DNA from: an uncultured Eubacteriales bacterium
GTDB lineage: Bacteria; Bacillota; Clostridia; Oscillospirales; Acutalibacteraceae
Direction: 5' to 3'
NCBI GenBank assembly: GCA_934630995.1
Contig: CAKTXU010000092.1
Coordinates: forward strand, 1-7,156
DNA length: 7,156 nt
The notes under the pieces were generated by a model. That model saw only the letters and a program-made list of their open reading frames with translations, was not told the origin of the DNA and did not search any database. Shown here one piece after another: positions 1 to 4,786 of this stretch (its first letter is position 1; every line of letters begins with the position of its first letter). The translations under genes and the position numbers were made by a program.

Positions 1-1
1 G

Positions 2-463
2 CTCAAATACCGCACCACCTCCGACCGGAGCGCCCCCTATGCCTTCTCCGACAGCCAGGCGGGCTCCCCCGCCACCGACGTGCAGGCGTACATCTCCCGG
101 TTCCAGCAGGTGAATTTTCAGTATGACGCGGAGAAGAAGCTGTATTTTAAATACAACGGCACCGACCAGAGCGACCCTCACAAGAGCGCCGAGGGAGTAC
201 AGCTTTCCGCCTCCAACGTCATTCTGATGTATGATCGATTCTATCAGGCAACCGAGCAGACCCCCGTGACCTACACCTTTGACCTGGAAAAGGGCCGGGG
301 CGTGCTGTGCAGCGGCGGCGTCACCCGGAACCTGAGCTGGGAACGCGGCCCGGACGGGCTGCGGTTCAAAGAGGCCGACGGCTCCGCCCTGAAGGTCGCC
401 CCCGGCAAAACCTATGTCTGCCTGATAAACCAAAACAATGAGGGAAAATCCACCATAGCCTGA
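2..463 (+). CDS. DUF3048 domain protein (YerB-like lipoprotein), C-terminal part
   Basis: This is the C-terminal 153 residues of a protein whose start lies left of the window; the frame is open from base 2, so the GTG at 80 is probably only an internal valine. The sequence matches the C-terminal half of DUF3048 proteins such as Bacillus YerB. It shows an FxxVxFxYD-like strand, then 'QLSASNVILMYDRF', then a glycine-rich turn around 'LEKGRGVLCSGG', and the closing 'LKVAPGKTYVCLINQ' that corresponds to the family's 'l.pGktwv.l.p' end. Members are usually extracytoplasmic lipoproteins of about 330-350 residues with no firmly known function; the signal peptide is outside the window here. The gene ends directly before a strong intrinsic terminator, so it is the last gene of its transcription unit. 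Family assignment is fairly sure; function is unknown. Confidence 0.85.
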   Translation, partial: LKYRTTSDRSAPYAFSDSQAGSPATDVQAYISRFQQVNFQYDAEKKLYFKYNGTDQSDPHKSAEGVQLSASNVILMYDRFYQATEQTPVTYTFDLEKGRGVLCSGGVTRNLSWERGPDGLRFKEADGSALKVAPGKTYVCLINQNNEGKSTIA

Positions 464-475
464 CAGAAACGCTCC

Positions 476-509
476 GCCCCCGGTGTTTATATGACGCCGG
501 GGGCTTTTT
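476..509 (+). terminator. Intrinsic terminator of the DUF3048 gene
   Basis: An 8-bp GC stem (476-483 with 497-504) extends through G-T wobbles to about 12 bp, with a four-base loop, and is followed by five T residues (505-509). It begins 13 bases after the stop codon at 461-463. Its right half also encodes the last codons of the convergent SLOG gene. On the minus strand there is no comparable T tract after the stem, so it looks mainly one-directional. Confidence 0.85.
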
Positions 510-984
510 GTATGCGCGGGGATAGCAAGCGGACGGGAACATCTTTTGTCCGGCAATAGTCAACGGTATAAGCCGTACCTCCACCCTTCCTTGTCAGATA
601 GGCGACGCAAACCGCACTTCTGTCAACCAAAGCCCGGTTGCGCTTAAGCATACAATTCGTTGTATAACACGGGCAAACATACTCCACCTCATTGGCGGCG
701 CGCTTAATTCTTTCATAAAGCAATTGTTCCTCTTCCCGCCAGCGCGCAGCCTGTTCCGGGTAAGGTAAAACGAGCTGTAACCTGATTCCGGGCGTTCCCA
801 TTCGTCTAAGCAGAATATTGAGCGCCGCCATTGTGTCGAAACCCAAAGCACCCCCGGCGGCAAACACCCGAACCCCCCTTTCAATCTGATAGGTGATTTC
901 CCTGTCCAGGCTCATCATCAGCCATGATTCGTCCGGCTCGGGAATAAAATGATGCCCGATAAAACAACAAATCGGCTCCTGCAT
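487..984 (-). CDS. SLOG family (DUF1273/YpsA-like) protein
   Basis: This 165-residue protein has the landmarks of the DUF1273/YpsA branch of the SLOG superfamily, Rossmann-like proteins that bind nucleotides or nucleotide-derived ligands. The N-terminal strand is 'CCFIGHH' (residues 6-12), where most relatives have GHR. Next come the glycine-rich 'GGALGFD' (44-50), 'LPYPEQAARW' (73-82), 'RNRALVDRS' (115-123) and 'GGGTAYTVDYC' (134-144), the last two being the usual ligand-site motifs. Length is normal for the family. The ATG at 984 is preceded by a strong GGAGG about 6 bases upstream. No signal peptide or membrane segment is seen, so it should be cytoplasmic. It is divergent from the ribbon-helix-helix gene across 116 bases and probably co-regulated with it. 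The ligand is unknown; SLOG proteins have been linked to stress, cell division (YpsA) and conflict systems. Family call is strong, role is open. Confidence 0.88.
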   Translation of the reverse strand: MQEPICCFIGHHFIPEPDESWLMMSLDREITYQIERGVRVFAAGGALGFDTMAALNILLRRMGTPGIRLQLVLPYPEQAARWREEEQLLYERIKRAANEVEYVCPCYTTNCMLKRNRALVDRSAVCVAYLTRKGGGTAYTVDYCRTKDVPVRLLSPRIQKAPGVI

Positions 985-1042
985 AATACCCCTCCCCCAA
1001 ATTTATGGCCCCTATTCGACTTCATTGTGGCCCCGTTTTCGT

Positions 1043-1071
1043 ATTGTAACACAAAATAGAGGTAAAATAAA
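1043..1071 (-). promoter_or_regulatory. Candidate promoter for the SLOG gene
   Basis: Read on the minus strand, TACAAT (1043-1048) is preceded by TGT, giving an extended -10. A weak -35, TTTATT (1066-1071), lies 17 bases further upstream. Transcription would start near 1036, leaving a leader of about 50 bases before the ATG at 984. The assignment rests on consensus matching only. Confidence 0.5.
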
Positions 1072-1073
1072 GT
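1044..1073 (+). promoter_or_regulatory. Candidate promoter for the ribbon-helix-helix gene
   Basis: TTGTAA (1044-1049) and TAAAGT (1068-1073) are separated by 18 bases, which would put the start near 1080, about 20 bases before the TTG start at 1101. It overlaps the minus-strand promoter almost completely, so the two would compete for polymerase. The match is modest and other -10 choices (for example TAAAAT at 1063) are possible. Confidence 0.35.
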
Positions 1074-1100
1074 CTAAATGAAGTCATAAAGGTGATTGGG

Positions 1101-1283
1101 TTGGAAAAAATAAAAAACTACACGTTACGGGTTCCGGAAATACTACTACAAAAATATCACTATGTTACCAAACATAACGGTCGTTCGGTAAACGCGCAAC
1201 TGCTTCTCTATATCCGCAAAAGCGTTGAGGAATTTGAGAGGAAAATGGGCGAAATACCTGTTGAAGAGCCGACAGAAAAGTAG
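1101..1283 (+). CDS. Arc-like ribbon-helix-helix DNA-binding protein
   Basis: This is a 60-residue basic protein with a clear ribbon-helix-helix pattern. A short DNA-contacting strand (KNYTLRV, residues 5-11) is followed by helix A (about 13-25), the turn NGRSVN (26-31), and helix B to about residue 48. The 'GRSVN' turn before helix B resembles the phage P22 Arc repressor. The TTG at 1101 is chosen over the in-frame GTG at 1092. AAAGGTGAT sits six bases or so before the TTG and matches the anti-Shine-Dalgarno end, whereas the GTG lies within that ribosome site and has none of its own. The last ten residues are acidic and probably disordered. No toxin gene follows; a terminator comes directly after, so this is not an ordinary toxin-antitoxin pair. 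The gene is clearly richer in A and T than the genes around it, suggesting acquisition. It probably represses itself and the divergent SLOG gene. Confidence 0.75.
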   Translation: MEKIKNYTLRVPEILLQKYHYVTKHNGRSVNAQLLLYIRKSVEEFERKMGEIPVEEPTEK

Positions 1284-1318
1284 AAAGGGACGCGGTTGAC
1301 GAAGCCGCGTCCTTTTCT
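1284..1318 (+). terminator. Intrinsic terminator of the ribbon-helix-helix gene
   Basis: GGACGCGG (1288-1295) pairs with CCGCGTCC (1305-1312) around a 9-base loop, followed by TTTTCT. The flanking A-rich and T-rich tracts extend the stem to nearly 14 bp. It starts right after the TAG stop at 1281-1283, making the small gene monocistronic. Confidence 0.85.
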
Positions 1319-1342
1319 ATGACGATAATCCATTTAATTGCC

Positions 1343-1371
1343 TTGTCCCCTTTCCCGTCACATGCTATGAT
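1343..1371 (+). promoter_or_regulatory. Promoter of the TPR-DUF1963 gene
   Basis: TTGTCC (1343-1348) and TATGAT (1366-1371) are separated by exactly 17 bases, and TGC immediately before the -10 gives an extended -10. Transcription should start near 1378. That position makes the ATG at 1390 too close to the transcript end to carry a ribosome site and supports translation from 1411. Confidence 0.7.
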
Positions 1372-1410
1372 AGCAGAAGAAAAAGGGGGATGCCCCGCGG
1401 GAGGACGACT

Positions 1411-3015
1411 ATGAGACGTAAAATAGCCCTGATTATCCTGGCCGCGGTCTTTTTCGGCCTGGCCGGGCTGGCGGTATACCAGCTCGCCGTGCTGCGGGAT
1501 TTCCGCCCCGCCACCATTGTGAAGCTGGCCCTCATCCTCCTCACCTGCGGCATCGCATTTGCCAGGGTGCTTTCCGGCGGGACGGGAGGCCGCGCCTCCC
1601 GCCGTACGTATGACAAGGAATACGGCGGCATTTTAAAAACCGCCTTCGCGCAGGACCGCTCCTCCCGGAAAAAGCTCTCCAAGGCATTGGATTTATACAA
1701 TAAGGAGCAGGAGGGAAAAGCCTCCCTCCTGCTGGCGAAGCTGCTGTCAAAATGCAGGCAAAACGCGGATTACGCCGCGGTTTACACCTTTCTGGGCATC
1801 TGTTTCGACGATTTGGGGATGGCGGACGACGCCATCGGCGCCTATGAGGAGGCCGTTCAATACGACGGCGGCATCAGCACCGCCTGGTCCAATCTGGGCC
1901 TGCTGTATATGGAGAAGGGCCGGGTCGGCGACGCTGTCGGCGCCTATCGGCGGGCGATTGACGCGGACGGCAGCAACCCCTACGCCCACGCCAATCTGGC
2001 GGCGGCCTATCTGCGCGCCGGGCAGATAAGAGAATGTATCGCCGCAGCCGGAGACGCCTTGAAACTGAAAAACAATCTTTACCAAGCCATGAGCACCATG
2101 GCCATCGCCTGGCAGACCATGGGGGATACGGAGAGGGCGGAGGAATACGCCCGCCTCTATGCCCTCAACGGCGGTGACGGGATGGCGCTGCGGCAGCGGC
2201 TGGATTCCGTCCGGGCCGCCGCGATACGGAGGGGCGCCCCCTCACCCGAGGAGGCGCGGGCGCTGCTGGCGGACACGGCCCGGCCGGTGCTGCGGCTGCG
2301 GCTGACCAATACCCTGCCGGGACTAACCGACAGCAAGGTGGGCGGCGTGCCCTATCTGCCCCGGGAGACGGCGCCTCCCTTGGACGCCGCGGGAAATCCA
2401 CTGCGCCTGCTCTGCCAAATCGACTGCCGGGAATGCACTTGCCTGCCAGATTTTCCCCACCAGGGCCTGCTGCAGTTCTTCATCTCTCCGGGCGACGGCT
2501 ACGGCCTTGATTTCGGATATAGTACCCGGCAGAACGGTTTCCGGGTGCTGTATCATCCGGCGGTGGATCTCTCTGTCACCGAGGCGGAGGTTATGTTCCG
2601 GCTGCCGTCTCCGGGCGCTGACGAGGCTTTTCCTGTGGACGGGGTGTACGGTCTGGCCTTTGAGGCGGATGAGGAAATCATGTCCCGCAGAGATTACCGG
2701 CTGGACGGCGTGTTTAAAGAAAAAACCGGACAGCCCTTCTGCGACCTGCCCGATGAGCTTTGGGAGGAAATAGGCGATTCGCTGGATGGAAGCGGCCATA
2801 AGATGGGCGGCTATCCCGCCTTTGCCCAGGAGGATCCCCGGGACGCCGGAGGGCTGGACCGGTTCGACACCCTCCTAATCCAGCTGGACAGCGAGTGCGA
2901 GGCCCGCTCGCGGATCATGTGGGGGGACGCCGGAGTCTGTAACTTTTTCATCAGCCGGGAGAAGCTGCGGGCGCTGGACTTTTCCGACGTGCTGTACAAC
3001 TGGGATTGCGGTTAA
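1411..3015 (+). CDS. Membrane-anchored TPR protein with C-terminal DUF1963 (YwqG-like) domain
   Basis: This is a 534-residue protein of three parts. Two hydrophobic segments (about 4-28 and 33-52) form an N-terminal membrane hairpin. Basic residues before the first (MRRK) and after the second (RxSRR) predict that both ends face the cytoplasm. Residues 88-256 contain about four to five tetratricopeptide repeats, clearest at 124-155, 156-189 and 190-222 (for example 'AWSNLGLLYMEKG' and 'AHANLAAAYLRAG'). Residues about 290-534 match DUF1963/YwqG: 'SKVGGVPYLP' (308-317), 'LLCQIDC' (333-339), 'GLLQFFISPGD' (352-362), 'GYPAFAQEDPR' (467-477), 'LLIQLDSE' (488-495) and 'IMWGDAGVCNFFI' (502-514). The ATG at 1411 is preferred over the one at 1390 because GGGAGG lies six bases upstream of it. 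TPRs usually bind partner proteins; the role of DUF1963 is not established. The domain calls are secure, the function is not. Confidence 0.88.
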   Translation: MRRKIALIILAAVFFGLAGLAVYQLAVLRDFRPATIVKLALILLTCGIAFARVLSGGTGGRASRRTYDKEYGGILKTAFAQDRSSRKKLSKALDLYNKEQEGKASLLLAKLLSKCRQNADYAAVYTFLGICFDDLGMADDAIGAYEEAVQYDGGISTAWSNLGLLYMEKGRVGDAVGAYRRAIDADGSNPYAHANLAAAYLRAGQIRECIAAAGDALKLKNNLYQAMSTMAIAWQTMGDTERAEEYARLYALNGGDGMALRQRLDSVRAAAIRRGAPSPEEARALLADTARPVLRLRLTNTLPGLTDSKVGGVPYLPRETAPPLDAAGNPLRLLCQIDCRECTCLPDFPHQGLLQFFISPGDGYGLDFGYSTRQNGFRVLYHPAVDLSVTEAEVMFRLPSPGADEAFPVDGVYGLAFEADEEIMSRRDYRLDGVFKEKTGQPFCDLPDELWEEIGDSLDGSGHKMGGYPAFAQEDPRDAGGLDRFDTLLIQLDSECEARSRIMWGDAGVCNFFISREKLRALDFSDVLYNWDCG

Positions 3016-3066
3016 AACCCGCGCCGCGCAGGATGACAAAAACCGTCGAGACATGCGCGGCCGGAA

Positions 3067-3085
3067 AGGTATAAACTATATACCT
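3067..3085. repeat. Palindrome upstream of the AraC-GyrI gene, putative operator
   Basis: AGGTATA (3067-3073) and TATACCT (3079-3085) form a perfect 7-bp inverted repeat with a five-base spacer. It sits one base before the GAGGAGG ribosome site of the regulator gene and includes -10-like TATA sequences. It could be an autoregulatory operator or, in RNA, a small hairpin next to the ribosome site. No convincing -35 was found with correct spacing, so the promoter itself is not called. Confidence 0.45.
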
Positions 3086-3100
3086 GAGGAGGCGGTCGGG

Positions 3101-3982
3101 ATGGATGGCCAGATAGCGGAACAGGTCGAGGCGGTTCAGCGGATGCAGGATTACATCGCGGCTCACCTGACGGAAAACGTCACGCTGGCGGCTCTGGCGG
3201 AGGCGGCGGGATATTCCCCCTGGTATGCCCACCGGCTCTTTCTGCGCCGGACAGGCCTGACTCCCGCCGACTATATCCGCCGGCTGCGCTTGTCCGAATC
3301 CGCCCTGCGGCTCCGGGACAACCGGCCGCGTATCGCCGACGCGGCCTTCGAGGCCGGCTTCGGCAGTGTGGACGGATACCAGCGCGCCTTTTTGCGGGAA
3401 TTCGGCCGCAATCCCCGGGAATATGCCGCCAGCCCCTCCCCGATAGCCCTCTTCAAGCCCTATGGAGTTAAATACAGTCTGCTGCGAAAGGAGACGCCGA
3501 TGGAAAAAGTCAAAACCGTGTTCGTTCAAGAGGTGGAAAAGCCGGCCCGCAAGGTGATACTGAAAAGAGGGATCAGCGCCACCGAGTATTTCGCCTACTG
3601 CGGGGAGGTGGGCTGCGACGTGTGGGGAATGCTGACCAGCATTCCCTCCCTGGGGGGCGAGCCAGTCTGCCTCTGGCTGCCCACGGCTTACGTCAAGCCG
3701 GGTACCTCGGTTTATGTCCAGGGAGCGGAGGTGGAACCCGGCTACGCCGGAGTGGTGCCGGAGGGCTTCGATGTCATCGATTTGCCAGCCTGCAAGTATT
3801 TGCTGTTCCGGGGAGAGCCCTTCGCGGAGGAGGATTTTCAGGAGGCCATCAGCCAGGTATGGGCGGCGATTGAAAAATACGATCCTTCTTTTCTCGGGTA
3901 TGCCTGGGACGATGCCAATCCCCGGATTCAACTGGAACCGATAGGCAGCCGGGGATATATCGAGCTGCTGCCGGTGAAATAG
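3101..3982 (+). CDS. AraC-family regulator with GyrI-like effector-binding domain
   Basis: This is a 293-residue transcription factor. An N-terminal AraC-type DNA-binding domain (about 12-112) holds two helix-turn-helix units: 'TLAALAEAAGYSPWYAHRLFLRRTG' at 28-52, and the family signature at 78-108 (IADAAFEAGFGSVDGYQRAFLREFGRNPREY, split here by function only). The rest (about 135-293) is a GyrI-like/AraC effector-binding fold with 'CDVWGML', 'LWLPTAYVKPGTSVYVQG', 'FDVIDLPACKYLLFRGEP' and a final 'GYIELLPV' strand. Such domains bind small, often drug-like or amphipathic molecules. The ATG at 3101 is chosen because GAGGAGG lies eight bases upstream; the in-frame ATG at 3053 has no ribosome site. 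An 85-base gap without a terminator separates it from the TPR-DUF1963 gene, so partial co-transcription is possible. Codon 134 is an ATG with its own strong ribosome site (see separate entry). The effector and targets are unknown. Confidence 0.9.
   Translation: MDGQIAEQVEAVQRMQDYIAAHLTENVTLAALAEAAGYSPWYAHRLFLRRTGLTPADYIRRLRLSESALRLRDNRPRIADAAFEAGFGSVDGYQRAFLREFGRNPREYAASPSPIALFKPYGVKYSLLRKETPMEKVKTVFVQEVEKPARKVILKRGISATEYFAYCGEVGCDVWGMLTSIPSLGGEPVCLWLPTAYVKPGTSVYVQGAEVEPGYAGVVPEGFDVIDLPACKYLLFRGEPFAEEDFQEAISQVWAAIEKYDPSFLGYAWDDANPRIQLEPIGSRGYIELLPVK
3487..3502 (+). promoter_or_regulatory. Internal ribosome binding site and in-frame ATG inside the AraC-GyrI gene
   Basis: AAAGGAG (3487-3493), six bases, then ATG (3500-3502) form a textbook start within the coding sequence, in the same frame (codon 134). 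It falls at the boundary between the DNA-binding and effector-binding domains. Translation from here would give a free 160-residue GyrI-like protein ending at 3982. Confidence 0.5.
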
Positions 3983-3983
3983 T

Positions 3984-4008
3984 CTCTCAGGCGAAGGACG
4001 CCTGAGAG
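3984..4008 (+). other. Perfect hairpin after the AraC-GyrI stop codon
   Basis: CTCTCAGGCG (3984-3993) pairs perfectly with CGCCTGAGAG (3999-4008) around the loop AAGGA, starting two bases after the TAG stop at 3980-3982. There is no T tract after it, only C- and G-rich sequence. It is therefore not a canonical intrinsic terminator; it may protect the 3' end of the message or act with the downstream palindrome at 4184. Confidence 0.6.
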
Positions 4009-4285
4009 CCCCGCGCCCGGAAATGGCCGCAGGCCTTTGTCCGGCGTTCACGCTGCTTGAGGCGGGGATAAACGCAATGGCCTTCCATACAATATACACG
4101 ACCTCGATTTCATGCTATCAAAAAGACCAGCTATTTGGTAAGCCAATAATACATCAGTTATTTTGCCCCTGTTATAAAAAAGGAACCTGCGATAGACCGA
4201 TGCATCGATCTGTCGCAGGTTTTGCCGTGCAGGGATTATTCGCCAATAAATACATGGCCCTTAAGGCAGGGGCAATCCAGATAAT
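4009..4285. other. Intergenic region between the AraC-GyrI gene and sepF
   Basis: This stretch shows no believable gene. A plus-strand open frame from 4023 (89 codons) runs through the terminator palindrome and has no ribosome site or recognisable domain. The region does hold structure around the palindrome at 4184-4221. TTGCCCCTG (4163-4171) is repeated inverted as CAGGGGCAA (4267-4275). GCCAATAATACAT (4142-4154) is repeated directly with one extra base at 4242-4255. Both pairs flank the terminator roughly symmetrically. Confidence 0.5.
4176..4223 (-). terminator. Bidirectional palindromic terminator, mainly for sepF
   Basis: Bases 4184-4221 are a near-perfect 38-base palindrome: 19 possible pairs with one wobble and one C-A mismatch, with GATGCATC at its centre. 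On the minus strand the stem is followed by CC and six T residues (complement of 4176-4181), 65 bases after the sepF stop codon. On the plus strand it ends in only four T residues (4220-4223), so it may also stop transcripts from the AraC-GyrI side, less strongly. Confidence 0.8.
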
Positions 4286-4654
4286 TCAGTAAGAAGTGTC
4301 TTCCAGATCCTCGCCCGTTACATCAACAAAGCCCGGCGTCATCAGATAAGCCTTGGCGGCAATCCGTGTGAATTGTCCGCCCTGGGCATAGGCCGCGCCG
4401 TTGAGAAAATCTACCAGGCGGCGGGAGGCGGCTGGGGTCACGTTTTCCATGTTACAGACAACCGGGCGTCCGGCACGGAAGTGATCGATGACCACCGTGG
4501 CGTCGGTGAAGGCCGAAGGCGTCACCAGCGCGAACCGATAACCGCCCGACTGGACGGGCGCGGCTGCGGGAACCGCCGCTTCATAGGCGTCCCCGAAGTC
4601 CTCTTCTTCCTCTGCGTACCCCAGATAGTCCCTCCATTTGGCGGCAAAACCCAT
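4286..4654 (-). CDS. sepF: Cell division protein SepF
   Basis: This is a 122-residue SepF, the cytoplasmic protein that links FtsZ filaments to the membrane during septum formation. Residues 1-13 (MGFAAKWRDYLGY) can form the amphipathic membrane-targeting helix. An acidic and alanine/proline-rich linker follows (14-36). The SepF domain covers about 40-114, with 'ATVVIDHFRAGRPVVCNMENV' (52-72), 'RRLVDFLNGAAYAQGGQFTRI' (78-98) and 'AYLMTPGFVDVTGE' (102-115). The protein is somewhat shorter than the usual 140-150 residues because the linker is short. The ATG at 4654 is preferred over the in-frame GTG at 4660: AAAGGA lies nine bases before the ATG but only three before the GTG, and MGF is the typical family start. 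sepF normally sits in the ylm/divIVA cluster near ftsZ; here it stands alone with its own promoter and terminator. Confidence 0.92.
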   Translation of the reverse strand: MGFAAKWRDYLGYAEEEEDFGDAYEAAVPAAAPVQSGGYRFALVTPSAFTDATVVIDHFRAGRPVVCNMENVTPAASRRLVDFLNGAAYAQGGQFTRIAAKAYLMTPGFVDVTGEDLEDTSY

Positions 4655-4673
4655 AACCACCCATCCTTTCTCA

Positions 4674-4687
4674 GCGCCTCTCGGCGC
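4674..4687 (-). other. GNRA-capped leader hairpin in front of the sepF ribosome site
   Basis: On the minus strand GCGCC and GGCGC close a GAGA tetraloop, a member of the stable GNRA class, ending about five bases before the AAAGGA ribosome site of sepF. It could affect translation or message stability. Read on the plus strand, the same stem is followed by six T residues (4689-4694) and looks like a terminator that would stop antisense transcripts, although no plus-strand gene lies just upstream. Confidence 0.5.
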
Positions 4688-4692
4688 GTTTT

Positions 4693-4709
4693 TTCGACGA
4701 TTTTCGACA
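4693..4709 (-). promoter_or_regulatory. Tandem Spo0A-box-like sites downstream of the sepF promoter
   Basis: On the minus strand TGTCGAA (complement of 4703-4709) is a perfect match to the core 0A box, and CGTCGAA (complement of 4693-4699) is one base off. The centres are exactly 10 bases apart in the same orientation, the arrangement known for Spo0A dimers on DNA. They lie about 17-33 bases downstream of the predicted sepF transcription start, where a bound protein would be expected to repress. Confidence 0.45.
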
Positions 4710-4731
4710 ATATTCCAAGGGGGTATTTTTT

Positions 4732-4760
4732 ATTATACCGCCTTTGGAAAAGAAAGGCAA
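4732..4760 (-). promoter_or_regulatory. Promoter of sepF
   Basis: On the minus strand TTGCCT (complement of 4755-4760) and a perfect TATAAT (complement of 4732-4737) are separated by 17 bases. Transcription should start near 4725, giving a leader of about 70 bases that carries the tandem repeat and the GNRA hairpin. It lies in the gap after the GIY-YIG gene, so sepF does not depend on upstream transcription. Confidence 0.8.
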
Positions 4761-4786
4761 GGGATGTGAGAGAAATTGTGCTGGGA

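Larger units (their letters stand above)
1006..1085. repeat. Putative operator: 9-bp inverted repeat and 7-bp direct repeat
   Basis: GACTTCATT (1018-1026) recurs inverted as AATGAAGTC (1077-1085), bracketing the overlapping divergent promoters. TGGCCCC occurs at 1006-1012 and again at 1028-1034, a spacing of 22 bases or about two helical turns, on either side of the left arm. Ribbon-helix-helix dimers typically bind short repeated sites near their own promoter, so these are candidate operator half-sites for the adjacent Arc-like protein. The repeats are directly visible; their role is inference. Confidence 0.45.

Noticed and set aside
1092..1283. Ribbon-helix-helix protein as antitoxin of a toxin-antitoxin pair
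   Set aside because: No second small gene follows; a terminator lies directly after the stop codon and the divergent neighbour is a SLOG protein, not a known toxin.
1390..1410. Upstream ATG of the TPR-DUF1963 gene
   Set aside because: It lies about 12 bases after the predicted transcription start with the purine tract directly touching the ATG, while the ATG at 1411 has GGGAGG at ideal spacing.
3053..3100. Upstream ATG of the AraC-GyrI gene
   Set aside because: No ribosome site precedes it, and the 16 extra residues cover the palindrome and the GAGGAGG of the better start at 3101.
2951..4099. Long minus-strand open frame (382 codons) opposite the AraC-GyrI gene
   Set aside because: It is the antisense shadow of a well-supported GC-rich gene; its sequence shows no domain and no ribosome site.
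4023..4292. Plus-strand 89-codon open frame between the AraC-GyrI gene and sepF
   Set aside because: It has no ribosome site, no recognisable domain, runs straight through the palindromic terminator and overlaps the end of sepF.
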